Shown here: positions 16,030-23,024 of the stretch, in pieces
Layout: each line of letters starts with the position of its first letter
Numbering within the stretch: position 1 is the first letter of the stretch
Assembly: GCA_009780115.1 (NCBI GenBank)
Contig: WRAQ01000022.1
Coordinates: forward strand, 1-51,553
DNA length: 51,553 nt
Direction: 5' to 3'
Origin: Lachnospiraceae bacterium
Lineage (GTDB): Bacteria; Bacillota; Clostridia; Lachnospirales; Lachnospiraceae
Program-made: the position numbers and the translations under genes
The notes under the pieces: generated by a model
Seen by the model: only the letters and a program-made list of their open reading frames with translations
Database searches by the model: none
Told to the model about the DNA's origin: nothing

Positions 16030-17199
16030 TTAAATATATAATCGCGGGACCCGCTTGTTTAACCCACAGACCAGCTCATAGTGAAAAAGCCCGGCTAAAT
16101 CACATAAGTCTTCAACCGTTATTGAATATTCACCGTCAGTACCTATCAACGTTACTTTATCCCCCTCTGCTATATCAGGGGCATCCGTTAAGTCAACCAT
16201 GAAAAAATCCATGCAAACCCGGCCGATGATTGGTGCTTTTTTACCCCGGATTAACACATATCCAATATTTGACAAAGCGCGGGGATAACCATCGCCATAA
16301 CCGATGGGTACCGTCGCAACCTTGGTCGGGCGGGCGGCGACAAAGGTACCGCCATAACTCACCGCTTCACCGGCCTTTATTTCTTTCACCATAATGATTT
16401 GGCTATAAAATGATAAAGCCGGAATTAATTCTATCTTGGGTAAAAATTCTCTTGTTTCGTTTGATGGCCAGATGCCGTATATTGCAATACCGGGACGGCA
16501 GATAGTCATCGGGGAGAATTGGGTTTGCCGGGGTAAACCTTCGCGCGGCTGCATTTCATACAAACCAAGCATTCCGGCGCTGTTTGAACAATGTTTATAG
16601 TTAAATACTAAACCGAGTTCATTTTCGAGCTGGTGGATAAAGGCATAAAACTCTTCCAGTTGATGATATGTACTTTCATCCTCTGCTTCGTCAGCTTTAG
16701 CGAAATGAGTATAAATGCCCTCGATATTTATTTCCGGATAATCAACTATCTTTCTTGCCAGCAAAAAACCCTGCTCATCCGGTTTTATCCCTATCCTGTT
16801 CATTCCGGTATCCACTTCCAGATGGACTGATACCGTTTTCCCAAGGCGGGCGGCACACTTAGCAAGGGGTTCAATACTCTCCTCACGGTAAAGAATAATT
16901 GAGATTTCATTTTGAATTATACTTTCATAAGTATTTGGAAAAATAGGCCCCATTACCAGCAAAGGTTTATTAACTCCATTATTACGAAGTTCAAAAGCTT
17001 CCTCGCAGGTCGCAACGGCAAAACCATAAAGAAAATCAATATCCTCAATAGCTTGCCCGATTGCCGCCGCCCCGTGTCCGTAACCGTCAGATTTTATCAC
17101 TGCCATAATTTTCGTGCTGTCAGGATACCGGTTATGTAAATTATATATATTAGTGCGGATTGCACCAAGATTGATTTGGATATATCCTCTTGTCGTCAT
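16030..17199 (-). CDS. alr: alanine racemase
   Basis: 389 residues. This PLP enzyme interconverts L- and D-alanine, supplying D-Ala for peptidoglycan. The PLP lysine is K36 in AVIKSDGYGHG, and the second catalytic base Tyr is in GEAVSYGGTF (about 280). HLEVDTGMNRIG and the C-terminal domain GRVCMDFFMVDLTD are typical. Length and both active-site residues are intact. GAAAGGG precedes the start. It sits in an alr-mazF arrangement, and a coiled-coil gene precedes it by 86 bp. That gap contains TATCTC / GAGATA, a short hairpin that could be a weak terminator of the upstream gene. Confidence 0.97.
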   Translation of the reverse strand: MTTRGYIQINLGAIRTNIYNLHNRYPDSTKIMAVIKSDGYGHGAAAIGQAIEDIDFLYGFAVATCEEAFELRNNGVNKPLLVMGPIFPNTYESIIQNEISIILYREESIEPLAKCAARLGKTVSVHLEVDTGMNRIGIKPDEQGFLLARKIVDYPEINIEGIYTHFAKADEAEDESTYHQLEEFYAFIHQLENELGLVFNYKHCSNSAGMLGLYEMQPREGLPRQTQFSPMTICRPGIAIYGIWPSNETREFLPKIELIPALSFYSQIIMVKEIKAGEAVSYGGTFVAARPTKVATVPIGYGDGYPRALSNIGYVLIRGKKAPIIGRVCMDFFMVDLTDAPDIAEGDKVTLIGTDGEYSITVEDLCDLAGLFHYELVCGLNKRVPRLYI

Positions 17200-17285
17200 G
17201 GAAACCCTTTCAAACGTTTATCAAATAAAATATCTCTCCCTGCGAGATACATATTTGACTTTCCATATTATACTATTCAATATCA

Positions 17286-18023
17286 TCATTTTTGCGCGGC
17301 TTTATTAGCCAGCATTTGCGCAAGTTCCTCATCGGTATTGTCTTCGGTTATCTCCGGCTCTTTTGACTTTTCCTCTGCAAACTCGGTTACTTTCACTTTA
17401 TCCGGTTCAATTACTTTCTTTATTTCCGGATGATACTGCATATCAAAAATTTCAATAACTTCCCCGCCGAAAAGCTGGTGCATATATTGATATAAATTAT
17501 TATTTGCGATTTCTTTTTCCTGTTTGCGGATGATTTTTTTCTTTAATTCTTTTCTGATTTGAATAATCCATTCGGCAATCTCTTTGATTTCCGTAGTATT
17601 ATTTTTAATTTGCTCATAACAGATTTCCATCGTAAATAACATAAGATTAAAATTCGTCGCATCAATAAGAGCCGGCAGCTCAAGCAATTCGTCATTGTGG
17701 GCTTCCAGCTTTTCATTACATTCGTCAATTAATCTTTTATGTTCGGCAAGTTTTTTTTCGGCTTTTTTGTTTCCTTGGTCAACTTCTTCGGCAAGCCCGA
17801 CGATTTCATCCATCATTTTCTTTTTTAAGACTTTGATTTCTTTTATCTCGGTCGTAAGCTTACCCTGGCGCTTAAGCATATTATTTATTTCTTCTTCCCA
17901 TTTTTTCATCTGGGGAGAAGGGTTATATTGGGTAAAAAGCCGGTGCCATTTGTTATCAAGAGTCAGGATTGGTATTTTTTTACCCTGCAGGGCCGGTTTG
18001 AAAATCGTTTCGGTACGCGACAT
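17286..18023 (-). CDS. uncharacterised coiled-coil protein
   Basis: 245 residues, soluble. A long Lys/Glu-rich helical region predicted as coiled coil covers about 38-130 (MKKWEEEINNMLKRQGKL and onward). A second helical part is at about 150-190 and an acidic tail at about 215-245. I recognise no catalytic motif. It recalls conserved hypothetical proteins of Clostridia, but this is memory, not a search. AGGGG precedes the ATG. It is separated from the redox operon upstream by a cluster of hairpins. Confidence 0.75.
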   Translation of the reverse strand: MSRTETIFKPALQGKKIPILTLDNKWHRLFTQYNPSPQMKKWEEEINNMLKRQGKLTTEIKEIKVLKKKMMDEIVGLAEEVDQGNKKAEKKLAEHKRLIDECNEKLEAHNDELLELPALIDATNFNLMLFTMEICYEQIKNNTTEIKEIAEWIIQIRKELKKKIIRKQEKEIANNNLYQYMHQLFGGEVIEIFDMQYHPEIKKVIEPDKVKVTEFAEEKSKEPEITEDNTDEELAQMLANKAAQK

Positions 18024-18202
18024 ATATACCCCTGTCCGCTATCGGCGGACTCATGTCGCACACTGTTGTGCGACACAAACAATATCTGAAGAATGATGCT
18101 TTAGCACATTCTTCGTGTGAAGCTTTAGATTTTGGAATCAACGCTTGCGTTGATTTAGTTGCAGGTTCCAATGAACGCAAACTTAGAAAATCTCTTCACA
18201 CT
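18024..18202 (-). other. cluster of four hairpins after the redox operon
   Basis: Four stems lie in tandem: 18034-18050 (GTCCGC / GCGGAC), 18054-18075 (TGTCGCACA / TGTGCGACA, 9 bp perfect), 18088-18114 (GAAGAATG / CATTCTTC) and 18136-18155 (AATCAACGC / GCGTTGATT, 9 bp perfect). The last is enclosed by GTGTGAAG / CTTCACAC (18115-18122 with 18194-18201). No T run follows any of them on the minus strand. Confidence 0.7.
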
Positions 18203-20233
18203 TTACCTTTGTTCTAAAAGTGCGCCGGTTGGACAAAGTGAAATGCACTGTTTGCATGATGCACAGTCCAACTCACTGAAAGAAGGGTCCGGGGCAACAA
18301 TTGTCGTCGTAAATCCCCGCCCGGCAAAACCTAAGGCTGTCTCCCCGACTACTTCATCACAGACCCGGACACAAAGTCCACACAAGATACATTTATTCAT
18401 ATTGCGGGCAAAATAAGGATTCGATAAGTCAACCGGTGTATCATTTTTCTCACCCGCGTATTTATCAGGGGTAACGTCATACTGGTTCGCATAATCCAGC
18501 AATTTACACTCATACAAATCCGCACAGCCGCATTCCAAACAGCGGGAAGCTTCTTTCATCGCTTGTTCTAAACTTAACCCATCGGTTATCACGGCAAAAT
18601 TTTTGATACGGGTTTTGGGGTCAACATGTGCCATCTGTTCTCGGGCTATCTTGGGTTTATCCGCGAAATCTTCACTGGTTTTTTCGTCGGTCGCATAATA
18701 AGGTTTTTTTACTTGTTTAAGTTCGCCGGTCAAAAGATAATCATGAATAGCAATACTTGCATCCTGCGCTTCACCGATTGCATCAATTGCAATACTTGCG
18801 CCGTTATTGGTTGCATCGCCAATTGCAAAAACACCATCAAGGTTCGTTGCAAAAGTTTTTTCATCGGCAATAATCGTCTTCCAGCGGGTCAAATCCAATG
18901 CTTCAAAACCTTCACTATCCGTCCCCTGGCCAATAGCCATAATAACGGTATCAACGGTTAAAACTTCTTCCGCCCCTTCGATTGGTACCGGCGAACGCCG
19001 CCCGCTTTTATCAGGGGCGCCAAGTTCCATTTTTTGCAAGCGGACACTACCGACCCGGCCTTTTTCATTGCCGCTTATTTCAAGCGGGTTGGTCAAGTAT
19101 TTGAAAATAATGCCTTCTTCCTCGGCTTCTCTTATTTCTATTTCTTCAGCGGGCATTTCATCACGGGTCCGCCGGTAAACGACATAAACTTCTTCTACGC
19201 CCAGCCGCTTTGCTGTCCGGCAGGCATCCATCGCCGTATTGCCGCCGCCGACAACTGCCACTCTTTTCCCTAAGTCAACTGTTTTTCCAAGGGCAACATC
19301 ACCTAAGAAATAAATCCCGCCAAGGACACCGGCAAGGTCATCACCCGGTACAGACATCCCGGTACTCTTCCACGCCCCGATGGCAACCACCACTGCATCA
19401 TAAGTTTCACATAATTCATCAAGGGTTTTGTCTTTCCCAATCCGGATATTGTTAACTAAATCAATACCCATTGCTGAAAAAAGATTTATTTCCTGATCAA
19501 GCAAAGCTTTCGGCAGCCGGTATTCGGGGATTCCATAACGGAGCATTCCGCCCATCTTCGGCATTGCATCAAAAACCGTAACCCGGTGGCCGCGTCTTCT
19601 AAGTTGATAGGCCGCCGTCAAACCACCCGGGCCGCCGCCAACTACCGCAACCGTTTTACCCGTATCATTATCTATCGGCGGGATATAAACCGCGCCGTTT
19701 GCCAAATCATAATCGCCAACTACTGACTTTAAAGCAGCAATACTAACCGGTTCCTCAACTAACTCACGCCGGCAGGCATCTTCACAAGGATGGGGGCAAA
19801 TGCGCCCGATCGAAGCAGGAAACGGGATAATATCTTTTACCATCGCGCCGGCTTCTTTGAACTTTCCATTAGCAATCAAACCGACATAACCCTGACAGTC
19901 GGTTTTTCCCGGGCACGCCAAGGTGCAGGGCGGGCGGCAATCGCCGCGATGGCCGGAAAGAAGTAATTCTAAGGTAAAGCGCCGTGATTCGGCTATTCGC
20001 GGAGAATTAGTTAAAATATTCATTCCTTCAGCTATCATAGTCGCACAAGCACGAAGAAGCCGGGGGCTGTTTTCAGCCTCAACAACGCAAATACCGCAAG
20101 AGCCATAGACTTTCACCCGCTCATCGTGACATAAAGTCGGGATATCGATGCCATTTTCCCGGGCGGCTTGTAAGATGGTCCGGCCTTTTGTTCCGGTGAT
20201 TTCTTTTCCGTTTATTTTTAGATTTATGGTCAT
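18203..20233 (-). CDS. GltD-like FAD/NAD(P) oxidoreductase fused to Fe-S domains
   Basis: 676 residues. The N-terminal [2Fe-2S] ferredoxin domain has C35, C46, C49 and C63. A Cys-rich segment follows (HRGDCRPPCTLACPGKTDC, about 94-112). The GltD-type core has an FAD site (VAVVGGGPGGLTAAYQLRRR, about 194-213) and an NAD(P)-site Rossmann motif (VAVVGGGNTAMDACRTAK). The C-terminus has a two-cluster ferredoxin (CILCGLCVRVC and CASCKQCISLC). With the NuoF- and NuoE-like genes upstream it forms a soluble three-subunit complex. No hydrogenase H-cluster or molybdenum subunit is present. This composition fits the Stn-type electron-bifurcating NADH/NADPH/ferredoxin transhydrogenases, by recall. AGAGG precedes the start. 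Confidence 0.88.
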   Translation of the reverse strand: MTINLKINGKEITGTKGRTILQAARENGIDIPTLCHDERVKVYGSCGICVVEAENSPRLLRACATMIAEGMNILTNSPRIAESRRFTLELLLSGHRGDCRPPCTLACPGKTDCQGYVGLIANGKFKEAGAMVKDIIPFPASIGRICPHPCEDACRRELVEEPVSIAALKSVVGDYDLANGAVYIPPIDNDTGKTVAVVGGGPGGLTAAYQLRRRGHRVTVFDAMPKMGGMLRYGIPEYRLPKALLDQEINLFSAMGIDLVNNIRIGKDKTLDELCETYDAVVVAIGAWKSTGMSVPGDDLAGVLGGIYFLGDVALGKTVDLGKRVAVVGGGNTAMDACRTAKRLGVEEVYVVYRRTRDEMPAEEIEIREAEEEGIIFKYLTNPLEISGNEKGRVGSVRLQKMELGAPDKSGRRSPVPIEGAEEVLTVDTVIMAIGQGTDSEGFEALDLTRWKTIIADEKTFATNLDGVFAIGDATNNGASIAIDAIGEAQDASIAIHDYLLTGELKQVKKPYYATDEKTSEDFADKPKIAREQMAHVDPKTRIKNFAVITDGLSLEQAMKEASRCLECGCADLYECKLLDYANQYDVTPDKYAGEKNDTPVDLSNPYFARNMNKCILCGLCVRVCDEVVGETALGFAGRGFTTTIVAPDPSFSELDCASCKQCISLCPTGALLEQR

Positions 20234-20271
20234 GTTTTTTCCTCTATTTCTTCTTGTTTATTTCGTGTTTT

Positions 20272-20413
20272 CCGCGTGTGACATCTTTGTACTTCGCCGC
20301 AAAACACGCTTTCGCTCCGTGAGAAATCGTTGTGTTCATACGGTTTCAAAATACGAAACCTAGTAACGACGTTTCTCAATGATTTGCTTACGAAGTCAAA
20401 ATGTCACTCACGA
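20272..20413 (+). repeat. family 2 palindromic repeat, copy 2
   Basis: A 142-bp element within the redox operon, between the NuoF-like stop and the GltD-like start. Ends CGTGTGACATC and GTCACTCACG pair, as do GAGAAA and TTTCTC. The tip stem is GGTTTC / GAAACC (20342-20347 with 20355-20360), unlike the AGACGG / CCGTCT tip of copy 3. The 3' end continues into a 42-bp tandem array. Confidence 0.82.
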
Positions 20414-20496
20414 TTTACTTATGATATATGTATCATATCAAAATGTCACTCACAATTTACTTACTATATATGTATCATATCAAAATGTCACTCACG
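20398..20496. repeat. 42-bp tandem array grown from the repeat end
   Basis: AAAATGTCACTCAC occurs at 20398, 20440 and 20482, exactly 42 bp apart. The units between are near-identical and contain the small palindrome ATGATATATGTATCAT. The last unit holds the TGA stop of the NuoF-like gene. Confidence 0.85.
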
Positions 20497-22255
20497 ACTT
20501 TACAATTGCATCAAATTTGCAATAACTACGGCAAACATCACATTTGGTGCATTTGTCTTGGTCGATTATATAAGGTTTCTTAATTTCGCCGGTTATCGCC
20601 GCCGACGGGCATTTTCTGGCACACAAGGAACAACCAATACATTTTTCTTCATCAATATGCCATGAAATCATCGCTTTGCATTGTTTCGCCGTACATTTTC
20701 CTTGGGTATGGTCTTCGTACTCGTTACGGAAATAACGAATCGTTGTCAGTACCGGGTTTGGTGCGGTCTGCCCCAGCCCGCATAAGGCTCCGGCTTTTAT
20801 TTGATGGGATAATTCCTCTAATAGTTCCGTATCACCCTCTTTGCCTTCGCCGGATATCATCCGGTCCAAAATTTCCAGCATCCGTTTGGTCCCGACCCGG
20901 CAATGAGTGCATTTTCCACAAGATTCTTTACAAGTGAAATCAAGGAAAAAGCGCGCCATATTAACCATACAAGTTTCTTCGTCCATGACTACCATGCCGC
21001 CGGAACCCATAATCGCGCCGGTTTCGGAAATAGATTTATAGTCAATAACTGTATCAAGTTTTTCTAAAGGGATACAACCGCCGGAAGGCCCGCCCATTTG
21101 GACAGCCTTAAACTCATTGTCATCTTTGATTCCGCCGCCAATATCATAAATAACTTCACGAATCGTCGAACCCATCGGGATTTCAACCAAACCGCCTTTT
21201 TTAATCTTGCCGGTCAGGGCAAAAACCTTCGTGCCTTTACTTCCTTCAGTCCCCATTGCGGCAAAAGCAGCACTTCCGTTCCGCAAAATCCACGGGATAT
21301 TGGCATAGGTTTCAACATTGTTGATATTCGACGGTTTACCAAAGAAACCGCTTTGCGCCGGGAAAGGCGGTTTTAGCCTTGGCATTCCGCGTTCACCCTC
21401 AAGCGAGGCAATTAACGCGGTTTCTTCACCGCAAACAAACGCACCCGCACCCGCTTTAATCTTTAAATCAAAATTAAAGGAAGACCCTAAAATATTTTCC
21501 CCTAAGAAACCCCGCGCCCTTGCATCGGCAATGGCAATTTCTAATCGTTTAATCGCCAGCGGGTATTCGGCACGGACATAAACCGCTCCTTCCGCTTTGG
21601 CCGCAGGGCTGCAAATCGCATATGCACAAATAATCATCCCCTCAATTAAACAATGGGGGTCACCCTCAATAATCGCCCGGTCCATAAACGCACCGGGGTC
21701 CCCTTCATCGGCATTACAAATTATGTACTTCAAATCACCGGCCGAATCCCGGGCGGCCTGCCACTTAAACCAAGTCGGAAAACCGGCCCCGCCGCGCCCG
21801 CCAATCCCGGAAGCTTTTACTTCCGCAATCACTGCTTCCGGATTAAGTGAAAGACATTTTTTCAATGCTTCATAACCGCCGTTTAAAATATATTCGTCAA
21901 TATTTTCGGGATTAATCAAACCGCAGTTTTTAAGCGCAACTTTCGTTTGCCGTTTTAAGACATCTTCATCTTCCGCTGAAAGTAAATAATCACCGGCCTG
22001 ATTTTCTAATCCGGCCAGACTTTTTATTATTTCATCAACTGCTTTATCATCATGAACTTTAACATAGATTTTCTTATTATTTTCATCATCATAAATTACT
22101 TCAACAATCGGCTCAAGATAACACATGCCGATACAGCCGGTGGTAACGATTTCGATAGTTAGCCCCTCCGAAGCCGCTTTTTCACTAAACCGCTCCGAAA
22201 TTTTGTTTGCCCCGGCGGCAATTCCACAGCTTCCTTTACCGATTATGATTTTCAT
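20492..22255 (-). CDS. NuoF/HydB-like NADH-binding flavoprotein subunit
   Basis: 587 residues from the ATG at 22255, which has AAGGGG six bases upstream; a TTG at 22294 would add 13 residues without a ribosome site. The N-terminal thioredoxin-like [2Fe-2S] domain has C10, C41 and C45. The NADH/FMN core includes GGRGGAGFPTWFKWQ, NADEGDPGAFMDR and CGEETALIASLEG. Next is the [4Fe-4S] motif ESCGKCTHCRVGTKR, then a C-terminal two-cluster ferredoxin (CIGCSLCARKC and CTKCDVCRSYC). This is the architecture of HydB of bifurcating hydrogenases and related complexes. It is the NAD(H) entry point of the complex. The stop codon lies inside the 42-bp tandem array. Confidence 0.93.
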   Translation of the reverse strand: MKIIIGKGSCGIAAGANKISERFSEKAASEGLTIEIVTTGCIGMCYLEPIVEVIYDDENNKKIYVKVHDDKAVDEIIKSLAGLENQAGDYLLSAEDEDVLKRQTKVALKNCGLINPENIDEYILNGGYEALKKCLSLNPEAVIAEVKASGIGGRGGAGFPTWFKWQAARDSAGDLKYIICNADEGDPGAFMDRAIIEGDPHCLIEGMIICAYAICSPAAKAEGAVYVRAEYPLAIKRLEIAIADARARGFLGENILGSSFNFDLKIKAGAGAFVCGEETALIASLEGERGMPRLKPPFPAQSGFFGKPSNINNVETYANIPWILRNGSAAFAAMGTEGSKGTKVFALTGKIKKGGLVEIPMGSTIREVIYDIGGGIKDDNEFKAVQMGGPSGGCIPLEKLDTVIDYKSISETGAIMGSGGMVVMDEETCMVNMARFFLDFTCKESCGKCTHCRVGTKRMLEILDRMISGEGKEGDTELLEELSHQIKAGALCGLGQTAPNPVLTTIRYFRNEYEDHTQGKCTAKQCKAMISWHIDEEKCIGCSLCARKCPSAAITGEIKKPYIIDQDKCTKCDVCRSYCKFDAIVKS

Positions 22256-22330
22256 TTTATACCCCTTCTCGCATTCAGCGGACTCTATATTCAAAACATA
22301 AATACATTTAAGCTTGAAAGTATTTTTCTT

Positions 22331-22837
22331 TCAATTTTTATCTTCCATATTCCGGATGTTTTGGATAATCTTTCTGGTTGTTTCCGGCGTAAGCGAACCG
22401 TAAGTTTCGTCATTTATCATCATCACCGGCGCAAGCGAGCAGCAACCAAGACATGCGACATTGTTGTATGTAAAAAGCCCGTCCGGGGTAATCTCGCCTT
22501 CCAAAACCCCTATCTCCGCTTTAATCGCATCTTCAATCGCCCCGGAACCATTTACATGACAGGCGGTACCCTGGCAAAGCAAAATCAGGTTCTTACCGAC
22601 CGGTTTCATACGAAACTGGGTATAAAAAGTTGCCACCCCAATAATTTTCGCCGGTTTGATTCCGGTTTCTTTTGCAATATATAAAAGTAAGTCATTAGAT
22701 AAATAACCAAACTTCTCCTGTGCCGTCTGCAATATACTAATCAAATTGCCGTCGCCTTCATTCTTATAATCGGCAAGTATGGGGTCAATTAAGGTGAAAT
22801 CGAAATGATTTTTGTCAGGTTTTTTACCACAACACAT
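22331..22837 (-). CDS. NuoE/HydC-like [2Fe-2S] subunit
   Basis: 168 residues, first gene of the redox operon. The thioredoxin-like [2Fe-2S] fold ligands are C88 and C93 (CQGTAC) and C129 and C133 (CLGCC), the NuoE spacing. It carries electrons beside the NADH-binding subunit encoded next (75-bp gap). GAAAGGA precedes the ATG and a near-consensus promoter lies at 22879-22907. The N-terminal MCCGKK may be an accessory Cys patch; its role is unknown. Confidence 0.94.
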   Translation of the reverse strand: MCCGKKPDKNHFDFTLIDPILADYKNEGDGNLISILQTAQEKFGYLSNDLLLYIAKETGIKPAKIIGVATFYTQFRMKPVGKNLILLCQGTACHVNGSGAIEDAIKAEIGVLEGEITPDGLFTYNNVACLGCCSLAPVMMINDETYGSLTPETTRKIIQNIRNMEDKN

Positions 22838-22878
22838 GTTAATTATCCTTTCAGAAAATAGAATTTCATTGATAATTT

Positions 22879-22907
22879 AGTATACCTATTTTCTAGTTGC
22901 TAGTCAA
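22879..22907 (-). promoter_or_regulatory. promoter of the redox operon
   Basis: On the minus strand TTGACT is followed after 17 bp by TATACT, a near-consensus vegetative promoter about 40 bp upstream of the NuoE-like ATG. Confidence 0.75.
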
Positions 22908-22949
22908 CCTCTTGCTGGATAGGAAATTGCGGGTTGATTTTGTCAATAG

Positions 22950-22978
22950 TTGACGGTAGGCCCGATAAGCGATAAAAT
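22950..22978 (+). promoter_or_regulatory. promoter of the ABC-F gene
   Basis: TTGACG, 17-bp spacer, TAAAAT, ending 46 bp before the chosen ATG at 23025. Transcription would start near 22985, inside the longer possible frame, which supports the downstream start. Confidence 0.72.
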
Positions 22979-23024
22979 GAATAGTTGTTGTACTATTTTT
23001 GTACCACTATTCCGCGAGGTGAGT

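Noticed and set aside
20272-20496. CRISPR-like array at the 42-bp repeats
   Set aside because: Only three units, and the sequence between motifs is repeated too, so there are no unique spacers; no cas genes nearby.
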